NCBI RefSeq assembly: GCF_030065675.1
Contig: NZ_JASJDK010000007.1
Coordinates: 34,017 to 98,016 of the forward strand
DNA: 64,000 nucleotides
Direction of reading: 5' to 3'
From: Mastigocoleus sp. MO_188.B34
GTDB lineage: Bacteria > Cyanobacteriota > Cyanobacteriia > Cyanobacteriales > Nostocaceae
Positions 27,869 to 37,335 of this stretch are shown piece after piece. Position numbers and translations under genes: made by a program. The notes below the pieces were generated by a model. It was not told where the DNA came from. It was given only the letters and a program-made list of their open reading frames with translations, and made no database searches. The number at the start of each line of letters is the position of its first letter. Within the stretch, counting starts at the first letter, position 1.

Positions 27869-28216
27869 ATGAAATACAGTTTTGATATTGTCGGAGTTTC
27901 GTCAATATTGCACTTTTTTAATCATCAACACCAATCTTCAGAGAATTTGGAGTCTCAAGGGGTGGAATATGTAGGAAGTCATATTTGCTCTTTGGATGCA
28001 GTTCTAGAGTCTGTAGAACCTGTATTACCAAAATGGGGCTGGAATAAGGATGAAGTAGTTACGACTGTAATTAAATTTTGGATGAATAATTCTGAAACTA
28101 TTAATTACTGGAAGTCGCGATTAACTGATGCAGGAACAAACAATTTACTTGTAGCTAGGGTTGCAGATACTAAGGCTTTACGTGCAGAACTGGATTCGCT
28201 TCTAAATAAGGAATAA
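27869..28216 (+). CDS. Unrecognised small protein behind a CIRCE-like array
   Basis: 115 residues, soluble, no membrane segment. 'VSSILHFFNHQHQSSENLES' at the N-terminus, a Trp-rich middle ('PVLPKWGWNKDEVVTTVIKFWMN', 'INYWKSRLTDAG') and a helical C-terminus. I do not recognise the family. An ideal ribosome site AGGAG lies seven bases before the ATG, and an intrinsic terminator follows at 28335. The three half-sites of a heat-shock operator upstream suggest stress control. Candidate roles (small chaperone or stress protein) are guesswork. Confidence 0.65.
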   Translation: MKYSFDIVGVSSILHFFNHQHQSSENLESQGVEYVGSHICSLDAVLESVEPVLPKWGWNKDEVVTTVIKFWMNNSETINYWKSRLTDAGTNNLLVARVADTKALRAELDSLLNKE

Positions 28217-28334
28217 TAATTCTCATTTCACATCAGAATATGCTCAATATATCCTCTGGAGATTAGTTTAAAAAAGCTGTTTGGAAGTAGCATTATTGAT
28301 GCTGTAGCTATTTTTAGTTTCTCTCCATGAAAAA

Positions 28335-28357
28335 AGGGGTATTCATACCCCTGTTTT
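28335..28357 (+). terminator. Intrinsic terminator
   Basis: AGGGGTAT (28335-28342), a two-base loop, ATACCCCT (28345-28352), then GTTTT. The preceding A-run lets it work in both directions. It ends the 27869 transcript. Confidence 0.75.
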
Positions 28358-28488
28358 GTAATAGCTATCGTAATAGTTACAATTTGTTTGAATGCACATT
28401 CAATAGCGAAAACTTTGTAGAGAAGAACCCTTGGATTTTATCTACCTGTTGGCTCTTATCTCACATTGTTATATTTTACTCCGAATGT

Positions 28489-28908
28489 TCACTCGGACTG
28501 GGAAACATATGCTTGGGGTTGACTGCTTTCACCCGAATCAATACTTACAGGACCAGAACCAAAATAGTAAATAAATAACATTCCACCCATCAAGCCAATA
28601 TTCTTGAGGAAGTTATTGAGTTCTGATGGATCTGCAATAGGATTATGGAAAACTAAACTCGCAGGAATTAAAAATATAATCAGTAAAATTGCTCCCCAAC
28701 GGGCTTTAAAACCAAATAATATGGAAAGCCCACCTACTAAAAGACAAAAGATACTACCTGCTAGTAAGAGAGGAGCTACAGGTAATCCTCTTTCACTCAT
28801 CATTTTGGTTAGTCCTGCAAAACCAAATATGTGACCGACTCCAGAATTCAGGAAAATTGCTGCGAGGAAAGCTCGACCAAGTAAGGGAAGGTATTTTTTG
28901 AAACCCAT
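28489..28908 (-). CDS. DoxX-family membrane protein
   Basis: About 139 residues from the ATG at 28908; a GTG at 28917 is in frame. Four membrane helices. 'KYLPLLGRAFLAAIFLNSGVGHIFG' is the DoxX signature (Arg, Asn-Ser-Gly), followed by 'KMMSERGLPVAPLLLAGSIFC' and 'FHNPIADPSELNNFLKNIGLMGG'. DoxX proteins act as membrane subunits in sulfur or redox stress reactions. The neighbouring NDH-2 gene on the same strand, 170 bp upstream, fits a membrane redox theme. Ends in a Gln/Ser tail. Confidence 0.8.
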   Translation of the reverse strand: MGFKKYLPLLGRAFLAAIFLNSGVGHIFGFAGLTKMMSERGLPVAPLLLAGSIFCLLVGGLSILFGFKARWGAILLIIFLIPASLVFHNPIADPSELNNFLKNIGLMGGMLFIYYFGSGPVSIDSGESSQPQAYVSQSE

Positions 28909-29087
28909 GGCGCACACCTAGTTTAGATGACAAGTTTTGCAATGTTTTGCAATATTTAAATGTAGGGAAAATCTAAATGCGAAGAAAATTCAAAATGCAA
29001 ATAATATTCAATTAAGCAAAAATATTTATTTTTTATAAAATTTATTTTCCTAGATTGATTTGTTTATATCAATTTTTTTTGGATTTT

Positions 29088-30359
29088 TTAATCCTTATTG
29101 TTACAAATAGTATTATTAATTGCTATCCTGGATGCACCCTCTCCCTCGAAATAGCACTTAAGCCAATTGAATAAGACTCCCATGCGATTACGAATTCCAG
29201 GGAGATAGAAAAGATGTACGTAAAGCCACATCCACCAAGCTAGGACACCTTTGAAAGCAAACTTTCCTATTTTTCCGACTCCCCCATGACGACCAATAAT
29301 TGCTAAACGTCCTTTGTTGTAATATGCAAATTGTTGAGGCGACTTACCGATTAATTGCCGTAAAATATTATTTGCTGCAGTTCTACCTTGTTGAATCGCC
29401 TCTTGTGCTACACCGTTAAAATCTTGTCCTTGTGATTCTACGTAAGACAAATCACCAACTGCATATACGTTTGGGTAATCCCTTATTTGCAAAGTTGGTT
29501 TAACGATAATTTTTTCTCGATCAGCAGCTGCTATATTTTGCTTGACGAGGGATGTCGCAGCAACAACACCTGCAGTCCAAATTACTGTATTAGTAAATAA
29601 AGTGTTCCCATCCTCCAAGTATACAGCTTCTTGAGTAACTTTGCAGACCTTAGAGTTAAAGTTAACTTTTACTCCGCAATTGCGTAAAAATCTTGCAGCA
29701 TATTTTCCTAAATCTTGGGGATAGCTGCTTAATAAATCTTCTCCTGACTGCAGAAGTATTACTCTGGCTTGTTTGGGATTGAGACAAAGATAGTCTTTTC
29801 TTAGGATGCTATCAAGTAATTCTTTTAATGCACCAGCTAACTCAACTCCCGTCGGTCCTCCACCTACAATTACAAACGTTAATAGTCGCTGACGCTTTTC
29901 TATATCAATAGTTTTAGCTGCTTCTTCAAATTTACTAAATATCCAATTCCGGAGTGCGATCGCTTCTGGTAAAGTCCTCATGGATAAGGAATGATTCTGC
30001 GCGCCAGGTACACCAAAATACCTTGTTTGAGCACCAGTTGCAATTACTAAATAATCATAATTAATCCCCACACCTTTGTGATGGATAATCTGACGCTCAA
30101 CGTCAATTTTTTCCACTTCTGTTTGTACGAAACGTACCTGGGGAAATTTACGAAATAACCGTCGTAATGGATAAACTACCTGATGGGGATAAAGGACAGC
30201 AGTCGCTACTTGATACAGCATGGGAATGAAGGTGTGATAATTATGACGATCTATCAGTAATACATCAACACCATTTTTTGCCAGAGTTTTGGCTGCTTCT
30301 ACCCCTGCAAAACCAGCGCCGACGATCACTACTCTTCTCGCTCTCTCAGATGCGCCCAT
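29088..30359 (-). CDS. Type II NADH dehydrogenase (NDH-2)
   Basis: 423 residues. FAD Rossmann motif 'RRVVIVGAGFAGVEAAKTLA' and NAD motif 'FVIVGGGPTGVELAGALKEL', plus 'YAVGDLSYV' near the C-terminal FAD contact. The C-terminal amphipathic membrane segment ('WWMWLYVHLFYLPGIRNRMG') is typical of NDH-2. It oxidises NADH and reduces plastoquinone without pumping protons; in cyanobacteria these enzymes also serve redox sensing. Cyanobacteria have several ndb paralogues (ndbA, ndbB, ndbC) that cannot be told apart here. Same strand as the DoxX gene. Confidence 0.88.
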   Translation of the reverse strand: MGASERARRVVIVGAGFAGVEAAKTLAKNGVDVLLIDRHNYHTFIPMLYQVATAVLYPHQVVYPLRRLFRKFPQVRFVQTEVEKIDVERQIIHHKGVGINYDYLVIATGAQTRYFGVPGAQNHSLSMRTLPEAIALRNWIFSKFEEAAKTIDIEKRQRLLTFVIVGGGPTGVELAGALKELLDSILRKDYLCLNPKQARVILLQSGEDLLSSYPQDLGKYAARFLRNCGVKVNFNSKVCKVTQEAVYLEDGNTLFTNTVIWTAGVVAATSLVKQNIAAADREKIIVKPTLQIRDYPNVYAVGDLSYVESQGQDFNGVAQEAIQQGRTAANNILRQLIGKSPQQFAYYNKGRLAIIGRHGGVGKIGKFAFKGVLAWWMWLYVHLFYLPGIRNRMGVLFNWLKCYFEGEGASRIAINNTICNNKD

Positions 30360-30623
30360 GTGTTATCTTCCTCAATACCAGCAGTCTAGCTCGCAAGCGG
30401 TTTTGTAACATTTTATATATAAATATTAACTGCCCGATTAGGCAATTGCTATGGGTAGTTAAAAATAATCCGACTCGGGACTTAATTCTTCAGGATTACA
30501 TTCAGTAATAATAGACTATTTTGTATTATAAAATTATACTATTGTTTTTATCCGTGAATCTTAGTACAAAATTCTAAATTCATAAAATCACAGGAATTTT
30601 AGATTTTCGGAAGATAAATCTAA

Positions 30624-31418
30624 TTAATGACGTTTAGCACCAAACATTTTTTTGATACGATTTAAATCATAGTCAAGGACTTTACCATTGGTATAAAGTT
30701 GATGTCCTACAAATAATAAAGCTGATGATATTAAAATTACGAGTAGATTTGCCACCGGAGCAGAAAAATCACTTGTAAATAACATGATAACTATTCCGAT
30801 CGCAATTGGAAGCCATCCCCAATTACGATTTATTCTATCTTGTAGTAGTAAAACAACTCCAGAAATTAATAGAAGTAAAGTAGGAATACTGACAAGAATA
30901 CCAATCCTAATATTGCCCGAAATAATAATAATTCCAGTTACCATCATAGCTAAACCAATAAATTTCATCTTTGGATCTATTGGTGACAAAAATGATGTTG
31001 CAGGGGGTTTGGACTGAATTATGGTTGAACTCGGAGCAATAGTATCTGGCTGATACTGCTGTTTGTATTGGAAGATAAATGTTACTTTATTTTCTCGGCA
31101 AAGGTCTATTCTGTCGCCAAGTCTAAGGGGGTAGATTTTATTGGGCTCCAGGGGAACATTATTGAGAAATGTACCATTGGCGCTACCAAGGTCTTCTAAA
31201 TAGTAGGTATTACCCTGTATTTTAATTGCAGCATGAATTCTCGATACTACGTCTGCATGTGTTATTTTAGAAAGGTTAATTTCCGGGATGAATTCTTCGT
31301 TAACTCTACCAATACGGATAACATTTCGATCTGGTACTAGATCGAAGGAAGTATAAGATTGAAGGTGGAAAAGTTCTAAATTTAAACTGAATGTTTTGAA
31401 AATTTTACGTTTGCTCAT
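30624..31418 (-). CDS. FHA-domain membrane protein
   Basis: 264 residues. An N-terminal FHA domain (about 15-110) with 'NVIRIGR', 'SRIHAAI' and 'DLGSANGTFLNN' binds phosphothreonine peptides. It is followed by a Pro/Ser linker and four to five membrane helices (about 150-245). FHA proteins act with Ser/Thr kinases in signalling. No kinase gene is adjacent. Stand-alone, with the long empty region upstream. Confidence 0.85.
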   Translation of the reverse strand: MSKRKIFKTFSLNLELFHLQSYTSFDLVPDRNVIRIGRVNEEFIPEINLSKITHADVVSRIHAAIKIQGNTYYLEDLGSANGTFLNNVPLEPNKIYPLRLGDRIDLCRENKVTFIFQYKQQYQPDTIAPSSTIIQSKPPATSFLSPIDPKMKFIGLAMMVTGIIIISGNIRIGILVSIPTLLLLISGVVLLLQDRINRNWGWLPIAIGIVIMLFTSDFSAPVANLLVILISSALLFVGHQLYTNGKVLDYDLNRIKKMFGAKRH

Positions 31419-32296
31419 GATTGACTTTAATCATTAGAACTGGTTTGAACACTACATTTTATATAACTAAATTTCTTTCTTATGGTAAATATTGATTTTG
31501 GAATAGTATGGTAGATAAACTTCAACCAAGTTCAATCAACTTTTTGACAATCAGCTTTTTGGGTAAGATAGTATATTTCATAGAAGTTTCATTGGATTAT
31601 ATAGGGCAAGATTTTACAACAAAATATTACAAAATTATCTACGAAATTATCCTAATTACTGGAACGGTTATTTATCGGTAATCTATCAGTTTAAAATAAT
31701 ATATATCTTCTCCTTCTGATAACTGAGCATGATATGCTAACACTACAATAATTTACACCGTCTATATACTTAAAAAGTAACTGGGATTAGATAGATTTGA
31801 GTTTTCGAATAAGATAATAATTGCGTGAAATCATTGAAGTTTAAAGTATTACTTAAAACTCGATAATTATATCTAGCTGTTACCTACGATGGTATTTGCC
31901 ACTTTGTGGCGATCGCAAGCACTGGGAATTGACCTTTCTTTTCTCTTTTAAAGAAGTAAGGCATCAAGTATATGATACTTTTAATTGACACTAAACGCTC
32001 GCGATCGCAAGCGGTTTTTTTAACTTTAAATTCAATGGAAGTTGGTAGAAGTCCCCAAATATAAATTTTTGTTGAGTTGGGGAAGTAGAAGGATTTTCAA
32101 TTTTGCTGGGTAAATGTAAGTGGAACTGGGGGTAGAGTAAATCTTGACCTGAAAATCAAATGAGGTGTAATAGTCGACGGATTATTAGTTGATAAATTAT
32201 TAAGTGTTGGGTCTATATTATTCAAGTTATTGTGAAGAGTTCCGGACTATATGGGAATAAATTTAGCGTTCGAGTCAAAACATATGGTGCAATTAA
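31419..32296. other. Long non-coding gap
   Basis: 878 bp without a coding ORF. Contains HIP1 octamers and a terminator-like hairpin at 31995-32021 with no gene in front of it. A TPR gene remnant begins at 32297. Confidence 0.5.
31995..32021 (+). terminator. Orphan terminator-like hairpin built on HIP1
   Basis: CGCT and AGCG arms (31995-32013) enclose a GCGATCGC octamer, followed by eight T residues. No gene lies upstream on this strand for about 600 bp, so it might end an unannotated RNA, or be chance. Confidence 0.35.
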
Positions 32297-32602
32297 TTCT
32301 ATGAAAATCGGGGTTCGGAAAAACACAAGAAGCAACACTACCAAGCTTGGAACAACCGGGGGAATGTGCTGCGTCAGTTGGGAAGGTCACAAGAAACAAT
32401 AGCATCCTACGACAAAGTTGTAGAAATTAAACCTGACAAACACCAAGCTTTGTACAATCGCGCTATTGCATATTCTCATTTGAATAATATCGAACTGGCA
32501 CTTCAAAATTTACAAACCGCGATTCATTTAAATCTAGAATATCAAGAGATGGCGAAAACTGATACTGATTTCGATGTTATTCGTAAAGATGAGGAGTTTT
32601 AG
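32297..32602 (+). pseudogene. Remnant of a TPR-repeat protein
   Basis: An open frame of about 100 codons follows an in-frame stop at 32294 and has no start codon with a ribosome site. It reads as one and a half TPR units ('YQAWNNRGNVLRQLGRSQET', 'HQALYNRAIAYSHLNNIELA') and ends with the tail typical of cyanobacterial TPR proteins ('AKTDTDFDVIRKDE'). The rest of the gene is absent. A GTG at 32366 could start a 78-residue product, but a 5'-truncated remnant is more likely. Confidence 0.6.
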
Positions 32603-33077
32603 AGGTTGGTAATGGGTAACGGGAAATAGGTTCAGAACAAAAAATAAAAAAATTACTGATTTTTTTAAGCACATCCCCAGCAATTATAAACAAAAACCAC
32701 CAAACTATTTTTATATATAAACAATCTGCAGACTTGATTATACAAGTTATGAATGGATTTTCATTAGCATATATTTTAAAATAAAATAATATCTAAATTA
32801 TTACTAAATTTATACATTACAAGATTCTCTCAAAGGCTTGAGGATATAAGCTTATAACCGAAATTTACCTTATTTTGTTATAATTTTTTGAACCAAAAGC
32901 ACATAGTATTTGGTCAATAAATATCACAAAATATTGAGTAAAATTTTATCAATAAATTTAGTAATAATTTTTCTTTCCCATATTACGTATGAATAATATG
33001 ACCTAATGTCGAATAATCATAATCGAAACTATAGATATTAATTATTAAACAGTTGTCAGAGATATAAAGTTATTAAT
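32603..33077. other. Intergenic gap, very AT-rich
   Basis: 475 bp, no coding ORF, no recognised sites. It holds the promoter of the beta-helix gene. Confidence 0.45.
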
Positions 33078-34919
33078 ATGAGCGCTATTGTTGTTGGGAA
33101 ATCGGGTCATCCTCACTACACAACTATCAAAGAAGCAATTCAAAATGCTCAACCTGGCGCGAGGATTGTAGTAAATCCAGGGTTATATAAAGAAAGTTTG
33201 ATTATTGATAAACCTCTGGAAATACTAGCTGTGGGAGAGGTAAAAGATACTGTAATCTTAAGTACTGATGCTCCTTGTATTTTAATGTCAACAGACTCAG
33301 CTACTATCAGTGGGTTTACTTTACAAGAACTGAAGATAGATCAAGAGCATCATTGTCCTGCTGTTGAAATCCCTGCAGGTAATTTAATACTAGAAAATTG
33401 TGATATTACATCTAAGTCTTTTAATAGTGTAAATGTCTGGGGTTATGATGCAAATCTTCTGATCCGGAGATGTCGGATTTATGATGGGAAAGGTAATGGT
33501 ATTTCCATTAAAGAAAATGCTCAAATTACTATAGAAGATTGTGAAATATATAATAATTGTGTTGGAATTACCGTAGTTGATAGTAGTAATCTGATAATTC
33601 GTAGATGTCGGATTTATGATTGCAGAGGTAATGGTATTTCCATAAAAGAGAATGATGGGGGTGTTATTGAAGATTGTCAAATCTATAATAATGCTTATGC
33701 TGGAATTGCCTTATTAGATAGTACTAACCTTACCATTAGTAGGTGCCACATTTTTGATGGGAAAGGAAATGCGATCGCAATTGAGGAAAATAGTCAAAGC
33801 ATTATAGAAGATTGCGAAATTTATAATAACTATTATCCTGAAATTGTCATCACTCGTGGTAGTAATCCTATCATTCGTAGATGTAGAATTTATGATGGGA
33901 AACAAAACGGGATCTTAATTACCAAGAATGGTCAAGGTACCATCGAAGATTGTGACATATATAGTAATGCTTATGCTGGAATAGTCATTAATCATCAAGG
34001 TAATCCAACTATTCGCGGATGTCGAATTTTTGATGGGAAAGGAAATGCGATCGCAATTATTGAAGGTGGTGAAGGTATTATCGAAGATTGCGATATTTAT
34101 AAACATCTCCATTCTGGGATTAAAATTACCAATCATAGTAATCCTATGGTTCGTGGATGTCGGATTTTTGATGGTAAGGGCTATGGAATTTCAATTCTTG
34201 ATAACGGTCAGGGAACTATAGAAGATTGCGATATTTACCGTAATACAAATCCAGGGATTTTAATTAACAAGCAAAGTAATCCTAGCATTCGTAGATGTCA
34301 TATTTATGATGGTAAATCCTACGGTATATGGATTACAGAAGATGCTCAAGGAACTATAGAAGATTGTAATATTTATCAAAATAAAATGGTGGCGGTGGAA
34401 ATTGATCGCGGTAGCAATCCAACTATACGTCGCTGTCGTATATATGATGGGAAAGACTTAGGAATCTGGATTAAGAGAAATGCACAGGCTACGATAGAGG
34501 ACTGTAAACTCGAACGCGTACCTTGTCCGGGGATAAAAATTGATTCTCAAATTAAGCCCACAATTCGTTATACGAATCTAAATACTTATAAACCATTTTA
34601 TTTCGGTCTTTTAGCGATTCTGATTTTACCTTTGCTTAGAGGTTTTCTTGTTAGTTCTATGACTTTCATTGCTGTAGCCTTAACTATATCTGTACTTGTA
34701 TTTTATGTATTCCAAAAAAGGGGATTTAGTAATATTGGCAGCGGTTTTTTTCGAGGTGGATTAATTGCTTGTATTATTACTATGGCAACCCATATGGGAA
34801 ATATTGTTGTTATGCCTGCTTTAGTTGTATTTTTATTGGTATATTCTGCTTTTGCGTACAATATTTTAAAGTTACCTTTACAAGAATACAAGCTTAAGAA
34901 ACAATATCGTCTGCGTTAA
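33078..34919 (+). CDS. Parallel beta-helix repeat protein with membrane tail
   Basis: 613 residues. The N-terminus ('YTTIKEAIQNAQPGARIVVN', 'LEILAVGE') is the opening of right-handed parallel beta-helix (pectate-lyase-like, DUF1565/FBXO11-type) proteins. Residues 126-492 are eight consecutive units of 46 residues, each 'NPxIRRCRIYDGKGNGI' then 'GTIEDCxIYxNxxxGI', that is two beta-helix rungs per unit. A Cys recurs in the same place in each rung. Residues about 510-600 form three to four membrane helices and end in a basic tail. No signal peptide, so the helix is on the cytoplasmic side or the protein is inserted from its C-terminus. In many cyanobacterial proteins this helix is fused to kinases; here it is fused to membrane helices. 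Confidence 0.8.
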   Translation: MSAIVVGKSGHPHYTTIKEAIQNAQPGARIVVNPGLYKESLIIDKPLEILAVGEVKDTVILSTDAPCILMSTDSATISGFTLQELKIDQEHHCPAVEIPAGNLILENCDITSKSFNSVNVWGYDANLLIRRCRIYDGKGNGISIKENAQITIEDCEIYNNCVGITVVDSSNLIIRRCRIYDCRGNGISIKENDGGVIEDCQIYNNAYAGIALLDSTNLTISRCHIFDGKGNAIAIEENSQSIIEDCEIYNNYYPEIVITRGSNPIIRRCRIYDGKQNGILITKNGQGTIEDCDIYSNAYAGIVINHQGNPTIRGCRIFDGKGNAIAIIEGGEGIIEDCDIYKHLHSGIKITNHSNPMVRGCRIFDGKGYGISILDNGQGTIEDCDIYRNTNPGILINKQSNPSIRRCHIYDGKSYGIWITEDAQGTIEDCNIYQNKMVAVEIDRGSNPTIRRCRIYDGKDLGIWIKRNAQATIEDCKLERVPCPGIKIDSQIKPTIRYTNLNTYKPFYFGLLAILILPLLRGFLVSSMTFIAVALTISVLVFYVFQKRGFSNIGSGFFRGGLIACIITMATHMGNIVVMPALVVFLLVYSAFAYNILKLPLQEYKLKKQYRLR

Positions 34920-35564
34920 TTAATGATTTTGGTCTTATGGGTTATTTGGTTCGATATGGAAATAAATTATAGGTGTCAGCACAGCAGCGCGATCGCTTTC
35001 CTACTCGCACAAAACTCGGGTTATCACCTTCAGAGTAATAGATATACTTGTCATAATTGATACGCTTAAGTGTTAGCATTTTTCCATATTAAAGTGCTAA
35101 AGCACTACTACAAGCCTTATTCAACAAGGAAAATTTTTATGTCTGCGTGAGATATCTAATCTAGTTTTTGTGAAAAGATTAATGCAAACAAAAATTATGA
35201 CTCTTCAATTTATGGATGATTAGTATAAAATTTTGCTGATAGTTTTTCACTACTGAGTCTTGTTTTCTGTCACCTATTTTCTACTAATTGATAAGCGGAA
35301 CACATTTTGTTTTAAACCAGTCTTTGATTTCAGCATTAGTCTTGTCCTATATTGTGTCCGTTCGGTCGCTTTTAAAGATATATTCTTGTAGTTGAGCTAT
35401 GTCCTGAAGGAGTCGAGAAATCGTCAATAACGCCGTAGATTTATTCCGATTCTAAAGCTTAACTATCAACTTTATTTGGGTGCTATATTCACCGGACATT
35501 GAATACAATTTGCATGACTTAATGTATTACACCATTCCTCATCACAAAGCAGGAGACATCTATA
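34920..35564. other. Long non-coding gap
   Basis: 645 bp upstream of the sigma-factor gene. Contains a dispersed repeat piece near 35080-35117 ('aaagtgctaaagcactactaca', shared with the hairpin at 62759-62812 in part). No coding ORF. The sigma gene has AGGAG nine bases before its ATG. Confidence 0.5.
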
Positions 35565-36209
35565 ATGCTCTCAACAGAGTTAGCAGAGTCTCAGGGAGAA
35601 CTACTATTTGACCGGAAATATCGACAGCTCGTCGAAAAAATTGCTCGTAAATATACCCAAAATTATTCTATTAGTTGGGAGGATGCAGCACAAACGGCTC
35701 ATTTCAAGATTCTTCAGGGGTTAAAAACAGGAAAATTTATTCGAACAGGAGCAGAAGAGTTTTACCCTTGGGCTGCGATCGTAGCTCGAAATGCGGTAAT
35801 AGATTTTGTACGTGGAGAAAAAAAGCACAATCGCCAAAGTTTAGATCGTAAAATTTCTGGAACCGATGTTTCACTCTTGGATACTATTGCTGACCAATTT
35901 GACTTGTGGGATACGGTAGAACGAGCAAACTTGATTATAAAAGTAAGAGAAATCATTGAAAATCTGGCTTTGAGTCATCCGAAGCGTGAATATATAAAAT
36001 TGTGGAAAGGGCTAGTTCAAGGTCAAAGTCAAACCCAACTTGCTTCTGAATTGGGAATTACTCAAGGTCAAGTTTCACGACGTCGCAAAGAGTTATTACA
36101 TCAAGTCGCAAAAGAATTAGGGCTGTTCAAACCTGAAGTAATTAAACAAGAACAGCAAAACCTTCGTAAATCTCAAGTACCCAAAAAACGTTCCCAGACC
36201 CAGTGGTGA
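35565..36209 (+). CDS. Sigma-70 family RNA polymerase sigma factor (group 3/ECF-like)
   Basis: 214 residues, with only regions 2 and 4. Region 2: 'RKYRQLVEKIARKYTQNYSI', 'WEDAAQTAHFKILQGL', 'FYPWAAIVARNAVIDFVRGE'. Region 4: 'LSHPKREYIKLWKGLVQGQS' and a helix-turn-helix 'QTQLASELGITQGQVSRRRK' that would contact the -35 element. The tail (after about 185) is basic and Gln-rich. The gene has an AGGAG ribosome site. The next gene (PemK-like) is 206 bp downstream on the same strand with a dispersed repeat between. Which alternative sigma it is cannot be fixed by eye. Confidence 0.85.
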   Translation: MLSTELAESQGELLFDRKYRQLVEKIARKYTQNYSISWEDAAQTAHFKILQGLKTGKFIRTGAEEFYPWAAIVARNAVIDFVRGEKKHNRQSLDRKISGTDVSLLDTIADQFDLWDTVERANLIIKVREIIENLALSHPKREYIKLWKGLVQGQSQTQLASELGITQGQVSRRRKELLHQVAKELGLFKPEVIKQEQQNLRKSQVPKKRSQTQW

Positions 36210-36231
36210 AGTTAGTACTGCTGTGCGGAAG

Positions 36232-36289
36232 TGATTAGCGTGTCCGTAGGACATAAGTCATAACTCAAAAGTATTATCTAGCTTTTGAG
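36232..36289. repeat. tgtccgtaggaca repeat and hairpin
   Basis: One TGTCCGTAGGACA copy at 36241-36253, followed by CTCAAAAG (36264-36271) pairing with CTTTTGAG (36282-36289). The segment sits between the sigma-factor and PemK-like genes and may separate their transcripts. Confidence 0.65.
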
Positions 36290-36415
36290 CTTTATAAATG
36301 GTTGTTTTATTTCCGCCGACTTTTGTAAAGATTAAAGAAATTTGTCATATAGTCAAAGGAACCCTCGTTAACAGTAGTAGAAAGCTTCTATAACTGCATC
36401 CGGAAATACAAAACA

Positions 36416-37255
36416 ATGGGTAGTAACTCTCATAAATATAGGTTTGAAAAACTTAAACGTGAAAAGCTCAAACCAGACGAACTTAAGATTGAAGATCTTG
36501 AACCTAAAAGTAGTCACATAAAAAATATTGAACCTAAAAATATTGAGCCTAACAATATAGAACTTAGAAATATTGAACTTGACCAACAAAAAATATCTAG
36601 TCGGAGAACCCCACAACCTGGAGAGATTTGGGAAGTTAGCTCCTCAATAACGTCTCCTGTTGAATTTTCCGGATATCAGCAAGACATACTTTACTCGGAG
36701 ATCGCACAAAACTTCTTAGCAGGGAAATCACCTCAACGTTATGTAATCATTGTTACTGAAATTGAGCACAATGGAGAACTTGAAGAGCAGTTACAGATAA
36801 TTTCTGTGATGTTGCTGTCCGAGGAAATTCAATATTTAAGTGATGTGGATCTGTTGATACCTTCAGAAATTTCTGGTTTGGGACGAGATATGTTAGCTCA
36901 AACTTGGTTACTTGAGGAAATGTTGAGTTGTAATTTACTCAAACCTGTTGGTAAGCGTCTGTCCCGTAAAATGTACGATTTATTGTTAGATATTAGCGAT
37001 CGCGAACGGGGAGTTAAAAAACCTCCTCCTAAATTAGACCTTGAAGGGACACAATTAAAAATAGGAAATATAAAAACTTCTGAGAGTGAGGAGATTCAAG
37101 CTTTTCATCAACGTGAATTAGCATTTTGTGATGTGTTGAGTATCCCTGTTGCAGCTTATCGTGGTTATTTAAAAAGTATTAGATTTACGGAAACCTTATT
37201 AAATGAAGTATTTCAAGTAGAACAAGAATTACTAGAAATTGATGATTGGTATTGA
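36416..37255 (+). CDS. PemK/MazF-fold-like protein with repetitive N-terminus
   Basis: 279 residues. Residues about 20-62 are a run of five-residue repeats of the type NIEPK/NIEL(R/D), encoded by near-identical 15-bp units. The following region has the layout of a PemK/MazF (SH3-like) domain: 'PQPGEIWEVSS' at the start, 'QRYVIIVTEI', 'LQIISVMLLSEEIQYLSDVD', 'AQTWLLEEMLSCNLLKPVGK' and 'RLSRKMYDLLLDI'. These match the family's opening GEIW motif, central strands and C-terminal helix. Key MazF catalytic residues cannot be confirmed. It lies just after a sigma-factor gene. A second helical domain follows ('FHQRELAFCDVLSIPVAAYR'). Confidence 0.5.
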   Translation: MGSNSHKYRFEKLKREKLKPDELKIEDLEPKSSHIKNIEPKNIEPNNIELRNIELDQQKISSRRTPQPGEIWEVSSSITSPVEFSGYQQDILYSEIAQNFLAGKSPQRYVIIVTEIEHNGELEEQLQIISVMLLSEEIQYLSDVDLLIPSEISGLGRDMLAQTWLLEEMLSCNLLKPVGKRLSRKMYDLLLDISDRERGVKKPPPKLDLEGTQLKIGNIKTSESEEIQAFHQRELAFCDVLSIPVAAYRGYLKSIRFTETLLNEVFQVEQELLEIDDWY

Positions 37256-37335
37256 TGATTTATAAAATTAATGATTGTCCCTGCGTAAGTCCCGTACTTT
37301 TGACTTTTTACTTTTTACTTGTGCACAGCGCTATG

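Noticed and set aside
35067..35096. TTAGCA...GTGCTAA near 35.07 kb as a second CIRCE
   Set aside because: The arms are incomplete (TTAGCATTT) and the spacing is one base off; it overlaps a dispersed repeat.
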